NCBI RefSeq assembly: GCF_040581485.1
Contig: NC_090129.1
Coordinates: 10,712,501-10,776,500, forward strand
Direction: 5' to 3'
Length of the DNA: 64,000 nt
From: Linepithema humile
Taxonomy: Eukaryota > Arthropoda > Insecta > Hymenoptera > Formicidae
Part shown: positions 49,280 to 61,900 of the stretch, piece by piece
How the letters are laid out: each line of letters starts with the position of its first letter
Position numbering within the stretch: position 1 is the stretch's first letter
Made by a program: the position numbers and the translations under genes
The notes under the pieces: model-generated
Told to the model about the DNA's origin: nothing
Databases searched by the model: none
The model's input: the letters and a program-made list of their open reading frames with translations, nothing else

Positions 49280-51081
49280 ATGCCACCCAAAATAAAAAAA
49301 GATTTAAATTACATTGGCAATCGCCAAAAACGTCGATTAATCGAGCAAGAAATTAAAAATATTATAAGTGGTTGTAAAAATAAACCTACTGAAATTCCAC
49401 CACTTTTCCCTCAGTACTACAAAGAATCAGCTCTAGAAATTGTGTCATTGCCATCAGTTATCGGTCCTACAGCAACATGTAGTCAGTCCGAAAGCATTAC
49501 AGTAAGCTCAACAATTTTTGAGAAGAGTCAAGAAGATATCAATAATCTAAAAGTACAGTTAATAAATATGTCTCCTGGTCAGTACTACCATTTTGGGTTA
49601 AAAGCGCCTTTGTTAAGATCGATTAAAAAATATTATGCTCTAAAACAAGTGCCACCTGAAATTCTGCTTTTCATTAACGTCGATGGCCTTCCTTTGACAT
49701 AAAGTTCCGGTAGTCAATTATATCTGATTTTAGGTGCATTACAAACCAAATTTTATACCGAACCATTTATAATTGGTATTTATCATGGCTTCGAAAAGCC
49801 TGCTGATAGCAATGAATTAATGAAGCGTTTTGTAGATGATCTTGTGGACATTCGCTCACATGGACTGTTTGTTGCAAATAAGCGAGTACAAGTCAATGTC
49901 TGTCATTTTGTATGCGACACGCCAGCAAAAAAATATATCGCAGGTACCGTAGGACATAACGGGTATTTTGGATGCGATAATTGTACACAAGAAGGGGATT
50001 ATATCCAGAACCGCATTACTTTCCCTGAAATTGATAGTGCTTTAAGAACCGACGAATTATTTCGCAATAAAACGCAAGAAGAACACCACAAGAAAACCTC
50101 AATTTTAGAGAGAACAGGTGTCAAAATGGTGAGTCAGTTTCCCCTTGATTATATGCACCTTGTGTGCTTAGGAGTCATGAAAAAAAAATATCATTTTGGA
50201 TAAAAAAAAAAAATGTACGCATGAATAAAGAGAATATAAAAATAGCGTCTAGAGATTTATTGGGATTAAAAAATTTTGTACCGAATGAGTATGCAAGGAA
50301 ACCAAGGACATTGGATCAAGTAGATCGATTTAAAGCGACTGAATTAAGACAAATTTTGCTTTACACAGGTTTGGTTGTATTTCAAAATACTTTGAATAAA
50401 GATCAATACACACATTTCGTGTGCTTAAGTGTGGCAATTCGAATACTAGTCAGTGAGACTTTAAACGAACATTATCACGAGTATGCACAGGAATTACTAA
50501 TCTACTATGTGCAAATGTATCCTATTCTGTATGGCGCAAAACATGTTTCATACAATGTACACAGTTTGATACGTCTCCCATACTATGTGGCATTATTTGG
50601 TCCCGTAGACAACTTTAGTGCTTTCAAGTTCAAAAATCACTTACAAAAACTTAAAAAAAAAATCAAATCTTGCACTAGGCCACTAGAGCAACTTGTGAAC
50701 AGAATAACCGAAGAAAATCTACAAAAGAAAAGTGTAGAACATCAACAGAAGATATATCCATTAATATCGTACAAAGGTGTTACTAATAGTGCAAGTAATA
50801 CTACAAATAAAGTGATAAAATCTCTCCAATTCGAGAACTTTATTTAAAAAAATAACAAGCAAGATGGATTTTGCACTTTAACCGATGGATATGTTTTTGA
50901 AATAGACAAAATCATGTCTCACAATAACAAAATATACCTAACTGGATACGTATATGCAACATGTAAACCTCTTTTTGAAAACCCCTGTAATTCAACAAAG
51001 TTTGGCATCAAAGTTATATGTAAAAACGATAATGTTCCTTTGACAATTAAGTTATGTCGCATAAAATCTAAATTGGTATAA
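49280..51081 (+). pseudogene. EnSpm/CACTA-like transposase (Tnp2-type), several lesions
   Basis: The N-terminus shows QKRRLIEQEIKNI, then SPGQYYHFGLKAPLL and INVDGLPLT, a TAA at 49700-49702, and in the same frame YLILGALQTKFYTEPFIIGI. The core has HFVCDTPAKKYIAGTVGHNG, CDNCTQEG and FPLDYMHLVCLGVMKK, typical of Tnp2-like transposases (family knowledge). A homopolymer frameshift occurs at 50205-50215. The C-terminal part continues (LGLKNFVPNEYARKPRTLDQ, GAKHVSYNVHSLIRLP, FGPVDNFSAFKFKNH) to a TAA at 50845, with about 78 more residues open beyond it to 51081. Confidence 0.82.
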
Positions 51082-51639
51082 CTACCACTTAATAAAGAGA
51101 CATTCGTCGTATTAACATTACTGCACAAGGATTAAAATAAATAATAATATGCTAATCATGTATTTGCATAAACAATTACTTGTATTTATTATATATTTTT
51201 AAACAAACAAAATAATTTTTATAAAGCACTTAATGCAAATAACTCATTATTCAATTACTTAGCGACTCAGTGCTTGCGCAGAGCGCACATGTACGCGGTC
51301 GCACTTGTGTGTATTATCCCCTCTACGTGCTACCGCATACTACCGGAGTCATGGAAACGTAATTCAATATTTTCGGCCGAGCAACTAATAAATGCGTGGT
51401 TTTTGAAATAAAAATTGTGATAAAAACTTAGAAGACGATAAAGTAGTACTGCGAGATGAGTGGCGGAAACAAAGAAAAGGTATAAAAAATTAAAATGTAA
51501 TATTTTTCATAGTTTCATAGTATTATCGTTTATCTAAATTGCTATACCTTTGCAATTCGCTATACCTTTGCAATAAGCTCACTTTTCCTTCTGATTTTTG
51601 TAAATTTACACGATAAATAAATACTGTTTACGTATTCGC

Positions 51640-54575
51640 CTATAATTTTTCCTGAAGCCAGGATTTGCGGTAGTTTCATTCATCGACGATGATTCAGATT
51701 GCTCTGATGAAATAACATCAGAGGTGCCTGAATATTGGCTAACATCAGACAGAAGAAAGTGTTGGTGGCCCAAAGCAAAAGATGTGCGTCGTCTCATTGC
51801 TAAATCAACAAAACCTTCGACAAAAGACAAAAAATGGACATTGTACGATATCAACTTTGAAGGATTGTATGGTAAGATTTTTCAATAATACTAGTTTACA
51901 AAAAAAAATTTTTTTAATTATTTTAAATCAGATAGTGTTTCTTATAGATTTTTGATTGCTGAAACAATGCCGTAAACCAAATTTCACCAGCATGTCAGGT
52001 TTCCAAAATAATTGAGGTTTAATATGTAAAAATAGGGTTTTTTGCGATATTTGATATTTTTTTGTAAGAAAGGTTGACGTTATCTTGAATTCTGATCAGA
52101 AATCATAAATGTATTGTTCATCCCCTATAAAATGCATTTTTTTTAATTTCGATATCTTACTTTTTATGCCATGTTATGAAGGATTAAAGCTAGGAGCCTC
52201 AGGAGCGCGCGCGCGCGTTCCCATATTAGAAATAGCTCCTAAATTTAATCCTTTATAACATGGCTAAAAAGTAAGATATCGAAATTTAAAAAATGCATTT
52301 TATAGGGGATGAACAATACATTCATGATTTCTGATCAGAATTTCAAGATAACGTTAACCTTTCTTACAAAAAAATATCAAATATTGCAAAAAATCTCATT
52401 TTTTACATATTAAACCTCAATTATTTTGGAAACCAGACGTGCTGGTAAAATTTGGTTTGCGGAATTGTTTTCAGGATCCAAAAATCTATAAGAAACACCT
52501 TGTTTGGTTCAAAATAATTTTTGACTGTAAACTAGTGTAATATTTGCAGAAGTAACCGTGTTCATGTTTAATTCTGATGTTAGGCATTATGTAATGATAT
52601 GTGCTATTTTGTGTTTTAGATACCTTAGACAAGGCTCGTAGACGAGCTGATGATATATCATCCACCGATGAATGTATCGAAGAAAATTTAAAAGTCTCCC
52701 GTACCAAAAAAAGTGTTCTTTACACAAACAATGATGATACAACATCGGATGAAGAGCTGTTAAAACTTCTGGAACCACCAAAATTGAAAGAAAAAGTTAA
52801 CTTATCTTTTCCTCAGTCATTAGTGGATAATAATATCATGCAACTTGACCTGCCAATTACAAACGAAAGTGATATTCTATCACTGAAGGATGCGCAAGTA
52901 CTTGCAACAGGATAATTGATACAAGGTAACGATCAGTAATAATGTATTATTGTTAAACAATAATGTTAATGTTATTATTTAATTTTATTGTTAAATTAAG
53001 TCTAATCTATGTATTTAGAATTTGTAATTATATAATGCATATAATTATATTATTTTATTCGGGGGTTGAATTAAATGTGAATAATTACACTAAACCTAAA
53101 ATTGTAGCTGATGTCAATTTAACGAATTCTACTGTCGTGCACCATCCGTTTACTGAAGGTTTTTATAGTTGGTTCTTATAGTTTCTGTAGTTACATATAA
53201 TTGCTTTTAAATTACGTACAGTATTATTTTCACAGATTTTAAATTAATCCATTTGCAAAATTCGGGAAAGCAGAAAAGCGTGACAGAGCCTGCTTGGAAT
53301 TCACCACAATCAGCTGGAAAAAGAAATGTGATAAATCCATTTAATAAAGGTTTACATTTCACTCTTATTATACTCAATAATAATTAAACAATAATTAACC
53401 AAATTCTTAATTTTTATTTTAAATATGATGCATATTTTAACAGAAGGTTTTGCAGAATCAAATTTATCTTCTGAGGAACCATTTCGTTGCATTCTTGGTA
53501 TGTTAACTAATTTTGTTTATAATTAAAAATTTATATTTATATTCATTATACACGATTTTTTCAGATATGATGATGGAAATAGTGAAAAACATGGCCACAA
53601 AAGGTATAAACTGCTTATTTTCATGAAGTTATTTATATGCAATAAAAAAATGTGTAGTTTTCTAGTTTCAAAGCTTATTATTTGAATTAAATTATAGATC
53701 TCGTTTCCACGTTGGTGACAGAAGTAACTAAACAATCACTAGAACTTGCCGCTCTCAAAAAATTATTCTTAGATAATACACTAGCTTAAAAAGTTGTCCA
53801 TACGGAAACAAATGAAATTGTCAAGAATTTGCCGCTGGGATCTTTAGCAGTTTTACAAACTTTTAATCAAGACCTACAAAACGATAAAGCTTTTACTGCA
53901 AATTTTGTAAGTTTTTAATATTTAAATTTATAATTGTAAATATAATAATGACATAATAATAATTCTTTATTTTTTATATTATACATTATAACATAATAAT
54001 TACAATTCATAATTAATTAATAATATATAATGTAATATTGTAATTCAATGTAGATTACTCCTAATTGACGGAAATATACAACTCACACGCACACGCACAC
54101 ATGCACACATATATTTATTTATTTAATATTTTTATTTTAGACGAACTATTTGCTTGGTGTGGGCGGCAAAAATGCTAAAAATTGCATTTTAAGGATGCTA
54201 CAAAAAGTATTCTCTAGCGCAGTGGCCAAGGATTGTTCTTGGTTAGGATAGAGAAACAACTTTAAATTACAAGGACTTTACATCATTGAAATTTTACGAG
54301 GTAAATCGAATAGTAATTTCTTATTCTAATTTTTAGAGTTTAATATTTAAATTCTATTAAACACAAATGTGCTCTTTCAGCTAAGTTAATAATTTATATG
54401 AATTGAAAATGTTTTCATTTATTCTATAGATACTGGCAGAGCCCATTATCAATATACAGAGACGGCTTTTGAGGAAATCGTGAGCGAATGGTTCTGTCAA
54501 GGAAAACAAAGGGATTCACGCATAAATAAAAAAGCTATTCGGGCGCCCGTTGACAAGAATAGAAATACAGAATAG
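51640..54575 (+). pseudogene. Second gene of the EnSpm-like element, multi-exon, DUF4806-like C-terminus
   Basis: Exons with GT-AG borders: about 51660-51870 (VPEYWLTSDRRKCWWPKAKD), 52620-52914 (DTLDKARRRADDISSTDE), then several short exons to 53890, 54141-54300 and 54429-54575. The part around 54150-54290 (YLLGVGGKNAKNCILRMLQK) resembles the DUF4806 domain found in insect proteins that accompany transposons. In-frame stops occur at 53788 and 54249, and the 52620 exon runs into TAA at 52913. A large palindrome fills intron 1. The function of such second genes is unknown; DNA binding or transposase partnering is a guess. Confidence 0.6.
51890..52545. mobile_element. Long palindrome in intron of the EnSpm second gene
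   Basis: About 300-bp arms are inverted copies (TTTCCAAAATAATTGAGG near 52010 and its inverse near 52415). The turn, near 52205-52220, holds GCGCGCGCGCG. The arms differ by few substitutions and small indels. No coding sequence. Confidence 0.85.
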
Positions 54576-55388
54576 TTTTTTATTACTATATTCTTCTTTT
54601 AATGTAACTTATAAGTTTATTTTCATTTTTTATATGTAATTGTCAAAAAAATTTAATTTTGTTCTATTATTATACAAACTTTTATAACGACAAGTTATAT
54701 AAAAAGTTTTAAAAACAAATAATAAGTTTTGTTCGCATTATAAATATATTTATTATTTTTATTTCAGGTTAATAAATTATATTTAATTATTTTTGAAATC
54801 TCGTAGAAAACTTGGGAAGAACACTTAGTTGATTTAATAATAATGCTTTGTATGAGCATATTATTATTTTATTGTTCTTCTTAACGTTTTTCTATTAGAT
54901 TTCATAAATAATTAAAATAATTTGAAATCTTTTCTTTTTTCCCTCCCGTATATAACTATAATATCACCGAGATATATACCTAACTCCCTTTATACTACAT
55001 ACTTGTTATAAAACGGTATTGATGAAATAAACATTAATATTCTATAAATGTTACCTCTGATATATAACCACATTAGACCGTCAAACAACCATAGACATAA
55101 TTTTTGGTAATTGTTACCTCTATGATATATCAACAACGGTTATAACCGTGATGTCATTGTTCCCTGAAATGTGGCGGACATTTTGAAGCTCCGGTACTTT
55201 CCATGTATCTTACATTTGACATAGCTATTACTTCCGAAAGAACAGCCGTTCTATCACAGTTACATTATTATTATAAATCATTGTTGACTGGGAAGTTTTT
55301 TAAAAAGAAATTATTAATTTTATTAATTGTATTAAAGTACCATTAAATTAAATGTACGATGTATCATAATATCATTTAATTAAATATC

Positions 55389-55775
55389 ATCATGTGACGG
55401 CAGAGCATGCTGCATTTCTGCCGTGTTTTTGCCGTCATAGCGTGCTCGCCGACAAGTTTGATTTCTGCCGACAATCTGTTGTTACACCGTGACAGCAAGT
55501 TATGTGCAATCTCTGCATGCATTCTGCCGATATATTATGCCAGCATAAAATGTTTGAAATTTGTTCTATTTATGTTGGTAAGCTATGCTTAATTTTTGCC
55601 GCATTTCTGCCATTACATAATGATACACGTTATACTCGATTTTTGCTACGTTTCTGACGACATTAACTGAAACGGCATACTCTGCAAAAATATTGACAGC
55701 ATTTTGTCGATATAGTATACAGCATATAATTTGCAAAACGTGCTCTGTCCGATTTTGCTATCTGGGAACATATCA
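55389..55775. repeat. Second copy of the 32.4-kb repeat
   Basis: Same orientation as 32400-32745, with long stretches in common (GTTACACCGTGACA, TGTTTGAAATTTG, GTGCTCTGTCC). It ends CTGGGA, like the element at 32005-32745, but the left terminus is missing. Confidence 0.75.
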
Positions 55776-55799
55776 GATCGCTGACTCCATTTTTTACTG

Positions 55800-55925
55800 C
55801 ATAATCTTGTAGCTGATATCAAGGCGTTTTCAAAACACTGGTTATAAACTTTTTTGCGATGGTAACTTCTTGAGTTATGAGTCCTCAAAGTTTAAGTACC
55901 GCTGACAGTATTATTCAAGATGTAC
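55800..55925. repeat. Half-foldback abutting the P450 stop codon
   Basis: AAGGCGTTTTCAAAACACTGG and CAAAGTTTAAGTACCGC match, with divergence, one arm of the palindrome at 34570-34905. The similarity ends at the base next to the P450 stop codon. Confidence 0.6.
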
Positions 55926-58900
55926 TTAAACCTTGATTGGAATGAATTTTGCACGGACTGGATGAGCAACTCGATTTACTAAGTCCATTGTGAATTGAAG
56001 ATCTTTCAAATAATCAACAGGTTCTAAATAAAAGTTACGCACTAAAGAAGCCATTATAATCTTCAACTCCATCATGGCGAATCGCTGACCTATCATTATC
56101 CATAAAAAAAAAAAAATTAGAACATTAGAAATAATTTACATATTAAGAATTTGTAAATATTGTAAATATTACCTAAACAATTTCGTGATCCTGGACTAAA
56201 CGGTAAATAGGAAAAAGTATGACGATTTTCAATATTTTCTGGTAAAAATCTGTCTGGATCAAAAACACCTGGATTTGGCCAGAAATCAGGATTTCTGTGA
56301 ATCATTTTAATAGGAATAATTATTATTGTTCCAGAAGGCACAATATATGATTCTGAAAATATCACAAAACACAATTTATTAAGATAATTAAAAATTATTC
56401 AAATTGTAAAGTGAATATTTTTATATAAATTATTTCATTTAAGTAAAAGCTTTTTCATACAATAACTTACTATTTTTTTTAAATATTTTCGTCAGAAATT
56501 AATATTAAATTATGAACTAGTCAGTTTATCAATATAATATCAATCAATATAACATCTTTTTTGTAGTTTTATAAAAATATATATAAAACATACTTTTTAT
56601 TAATTACTCACGTAATATTATATCTTTGCACGGAACTCGAACTATATAAGGAACGCTAGGATACAATCTCAACGATTCCTTCAAACATCTTTCCAAATAT
56701 GGCATATTATCTAATGCTGTTGTAGTAAGTTTTCCATTGTTCTCTTGCATGACTGCATTAATTTCACTTCTGACACGATCCTACATTATTGAACAAATTT
56801 TTACACGTTTCATTTGATTTGTATTTGTGTCACTTTTAATTGAATTATCTATGCGACACACACAGAATACAGAATATATATATCCTTTTATATTTATATA
56901 CATAACCATTTTATTTAATTATAAATTTAAGCAGATTATATCTTTATAGACTTTATAGACTTTATAGACTTTATATATCTTTTTTTATTTATTACAGTAA
57001 TTTTAACTATTTGTTCTAATATTATCAGAAAACACAAACAATATTAAATGTAATTAATTATATATTTAATTAATATAGTCAATGAAATATTTACTATGTA
57101 TTTGAAAATCAATATAATTATGATATACCTGAATATTCTTATGTTCAGCTAATAGCAATATCGTGAAGCATACAGATATTGTTGTTGTATCGTGACCCTA
57201 TAATGGGAAGAATATATTTTATTCATTCCTTTGCGTTATACATAGACTACATATGAAGAGTTCAGAGAAAAAGTGGAATCCTTTTTTAAATTCATGTATA
57301 AATTAAAAAAAATCTGAACAGGTTTTACTGAATAATTTAAAAATGCAAATGTTTAAATTAAAATTAAAAGAAACTATGAAAAATAGTGTACATGTTGCTG
57401 TACACAATTAGAACAATTTTAATTTTAGAACTAATTTTCTAACAATTAATAAAAACGGATTTGATCCACTTTTCCTCTGAATCCCTCGTGTATGTATAAA
57501 AAGACTTTGCAAAAATAAAAAGCAAGTTAGAAATTGTCAAATTTGTAAAGTTCTCTTTTTATATAATTTTTGGACACATTGTACCCGTATAAAACGAAAC
57601 ACGAATATATTGAAAAATTTCGAAAAATTAACAATTGCATTTCAATTTTATTGATCGTCGACGTTATTAATTTAATTAAACGATTATTAATCAGAAAAAT
57701 ATTATTGTTGTTCATTGTATCACATTAAAGTAAAAATAATTATTTTATGAAATAGCTCATATAAATAAGCTTAATTGTTTTTATATGAAACAATTTGATT
57801 TTACATAATGTATTTTGAACTCTTTACAAATTTTTTTACAAATATATTTGTTATGGTATTATTTAATAAATGTAAGTAATTTCAGATATCTACCGCAAAC
57901 ATCAAGGTATCAACTTCTTCTCTGATGTCTAAATCACTCATCTTGTTATCGTCAGACATCGCTATCAGAAGATCCAACATAGCTAGTCGCTTTTTTCGTA
58001 CTGAGAAGGATAAAAATATTTTGTATTTAATGTATGGTATTAATTTATTAATCAGAGTTGATCAGAAAGATCCTGTAAATTTTCTATAAAAATAAAAAGT
58101 AAACTCTAAAGGAGAATTTTCGGATTAACCCAATGTATATAAATATATGTGTATATAAATAATAATAATAAAAACTGTCACATTTTATACGCACGCGTGC
58201 GCATATACGACGTACAAACACAAACACATTTATACCTGTATGTTATGGAGAAAGTGAACAATGATAGGCATTATGCATAATGCCCGAGACTAGTCGGGCA
58301 GAGTGATAAATATTTATATATATATTTATTTATTCAGATTTATTTCTATTTATATTACCCGGTCAAAACGATAAATTAATATTTACATAAACAAATATTT
58401 ATCACTCTGTCCGACTACTCTCGGGCATTATGCATAATGCCTCATTTATCACTTTGTCCATGATATACACATAAGTATTTATGTGTGTGTGTATATGTGT
58501 GTGTGTATATGTGTATGCACCTCCTATTATTTCTTCATCAAGGCTTAGTGAACCATTTTCAAATTGCTTCAAATATCGCCCATCAGTGTTTTTATGATAT
58601 TGTTTCCTTTCTGCAATAACCTAAGGAAAATTCGTTCATCACTTATTGCTAAATGCTGCTAAATGTACTGCTAACATATTAGATTGTTAATAATTTTATT
58701 TAAATATTATTATATCTTTATTATATCTTTATTTACACAAAAATTCTGCACAATTTTAAATAACACGCGATTCTCACTCACTTTTTCGGTGAATCCATGC
58801 AATATTTTTAAATTCTTAGCTTGCTTTCGACCCAGTGATGAAAGCGCAAATGTCACATCAGAATAAAGCCACGGTTTTTTTATTCTATGTGCACAAATAT

Positions 58901-61900
58901 ATGTAACGTTATATAAGAAAATAATAGCATTATATTTAAAGTCTGTGTGCGACTTTAAATGATTCTATAAGTTACATCATAATACTTTTGTGAAATACTA
59001 ATCAAAACTTTATATTTTTTTTATATTCAAACATCCTCTAAAATATGTGGAATATACTTAAACGTGTTTATGCAATTAGTTATACATATATATATATATA
59101 TATTGTTAAGTTGTATTGCATAGTTACCTAGTTAAAATTATTTTACCGATTTCATGAATTGCTTGACAATACTCTTTTGCCTGATTTTTGTCCATATCTT
59201 TCAAAGAAGTTCCCATAGCGGTTTCTATAAATTATTGATTAAAGTTGTATATAAATTGTATATAAGTTGTACATAAATATTTGTTAAGATTTTTATTTTA
59301 ATCATAATAATTTAATATCATAAAAGGAGATATTCTATTAAAGAAGATAATCTTTCAATTAAATGTTACAATCTAACACATTGTTGTTTAAAGTTATGTA
59401 GAAGCAGGGCTTGGAAGTAACTCGTTACTTGTGACGAAGTTACAGTTACAGTTATTTTTTTTCGATAACTATAAATTAACTTTGTTCCTTTTTCTTCATC
59501 TATAACTGTAACTTAACTTAGTTACACATTTATGGTAATTAGTAACTAATTTAACAGTTAATTTAATATTCTATATACGATTGTATTAATTGTAAGAATT
59601 AGGGCCTATCCAGACACACTTGCATAGTCGCATAAACATATGCATAAGGAAAGGAACAAAATTGTCATGGAATTTGTCATATTAAGTGTAGATTCGATAT
59701 TTGTTAAATAAATAGACTAAATGTATAGATATTAATTATGAAATTCAACAGAAATAAACAAATTTTCATTTAAAGAATGCACTGCCACCCAGTAATAAAT
59801 TATCTTTGAGGATGATTATCACATAAGCATAAAGTTGAGACTTTAAGAAGAACTGAAACATTAGTCTACGATTTTTCGGAAAGTTACGACTATTAGTGTG
59901 AAATTCGTGAATTTTTAAACTGAAAAATCTTAATCCTATAATTTTTATTCTAAGTATATAATAATTTATTTTTAATTATTAATTAATTTAATATTTTAAG
60001 TTTAAAACAATTGTGATTTATTACATATAAAATAATATAACACAAAATTAAGTACCTATGTAGTATATAATAAGTTAATAAATCTTGAAATGTAAGATTC
60101 TTATATTTAAAATAGTAGTGCACATTTATTGCAAAAAAGTAACTGAAAAGTAACGACTTGTTACTTTTTCAGTAACTATAACTGTAACGTGTTACTTTTC
60201 AGAGTCGGTAACTTGTAACTGTAACTAGTTGTCTTTTTAGTCAAAAGAACTGTAACTTTAACTAGATACTTTTACAAAATAACTTTCTCAACCCTGTGTA
60301 GAAGTTTATCAGTGCTCAAATATTAAGTATAATTAATAAAAAATTATTATAATTATAATAAATATTTAATCAATTAAATGTCAATAAAGAGAAAAAAGTT
60401 TTTGTAAATTTCGAACGTACCGCATATTGCATTCAACATATGATGACTAATAAAAGAAATTAAATCATTAACAATCAATCCTTACGTTGTCATTCAAACG
60501 TTGTGTCAAGTCATTACCCTCCTCGATTAGAACATCAACAAACTGTTTTAAGATATCAAAATGAAATGCTGGTGTTAGCATCTTTCGTCTTTTACGCCAT
60601 TTTGTTGCTGTAATAGAGATAAAATAATATTCTCTTTTATTGTAATAACACTCTAAATCACTAATATTGTATTTGTCGTAATACCTGCCTTAAAAATTAA
60701 GTTATTCAAGTTTATACATCAGGATAAATAATTTTACTAACAAAGAACTGTAAATTCTGTACCTCTTATTGATAAATATGTGAAAACCTTTATGGCGTTT
60801 GAAAATTACATGTAATTCTTAAAACTTATTTTGTTTATTAACATTACTCAGAACTATAGACTGAACATACATGAAAGGACAATATCAGGACAATCGGGTC
60901 TGAGTATTTGTAGACATTTATCAAAATTAAAAAGTATAGTTTTTATATATTTCCAATTCGAAATATTGTACATATTAGAAATGAGAATTATGTTAGATCT
61001 ATAACGTTACCTTCACTAGTGATTATGCCAGTGCCCAACCAAGGATAAATAAATGTGTATATAAACCCTTTTCGAACATGTTCTGCCGGAATGTTTAATA
61101 TTGTCTACAATCATATAAAAAATTATAGATAAATAATATAAAAAAATCCACAGAAAGGGAGTGTAATTTATGTGTTATCTTGCTACAAGTGTAATTGTTT
61201 TTACAAAATTATGTCTAAGAAAATATTAAATAAAGTTAATTATTTTCTGAACAACTCTCATTTGTATTAGCCGGCAAACGTACAATTCCAAATACAAACT
61301 GTAAATATCGAATTTTGTTATTTAACATTTATAAAACTCTAATATAACAATGAGAAATACATGCAGAGTGATTCTCATAAACGTACTCATTATCTCAATA
61401 TCTCGAAAAGAACGCATCATGAGTTCTTTCCGAGATATTCAATAAGTACGTTTACGAGAATCATCCTGTATATGTGTATATCTTACATCGTCTAAAGAAA
61501 ATAATATTTAATTAAATTATAATATAATAATAAAGATTTGCTTATCTCTAAATATTTCTTTCACCTTTACATCATCAGGATGACTAGCTACGACAAATGC
61601 AAGATTAAAACTCCACGCCTTCATGATGGGATAATAAATTTTTATATATTTCTCTAGTTTCTTCAAACAATCTTCTGAAAATTTCAGTTTAAGAAAATAA
61701 TTACTAATTGTATTTTAATATATATACCCAGTAAACACAAGCTAACAGTAATATAACGTCAATGTTATAATGTTATAATTTCCCACTCAACAATGTAACT
61801 GCAATACAACATGCCTTGTACGTAACAATTATATTGTTGAGTGGAAAATTATAACATCAATGTTGCGTTACTGTTACTTTGCGTTTACTGGATAATTATT

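Larger units (their letters stand above)
48550..55292 (+). mobile_element. EnSpm/CACTA-like DNA transposon, two genes, 6.7 kb
   Basis: Inverted ends CCCAGTCAACA (48550) and TGTTGACTGGG (ending 55292) enclose a transposase gene and a second multi-exon gene, both on the plus strand. Subterminal regions are rich in TGATGTAAC/GTTACAT words on the left and related words on the right. Flanks share only AA. The transposase type supports EnSpm; the CCCAG end is not the classical CACTA end, so assignment to a subgroup is open. Confidence 0.75.

Noticed and set aside
58528..59000. Alternative upstream extension of P450 exon 6
   Set aside because: It would add about 20 residues not found in CYP4 enzymes; the acceptor at 58885 with exon 5 ending at 59128 gives the expected length and phase.
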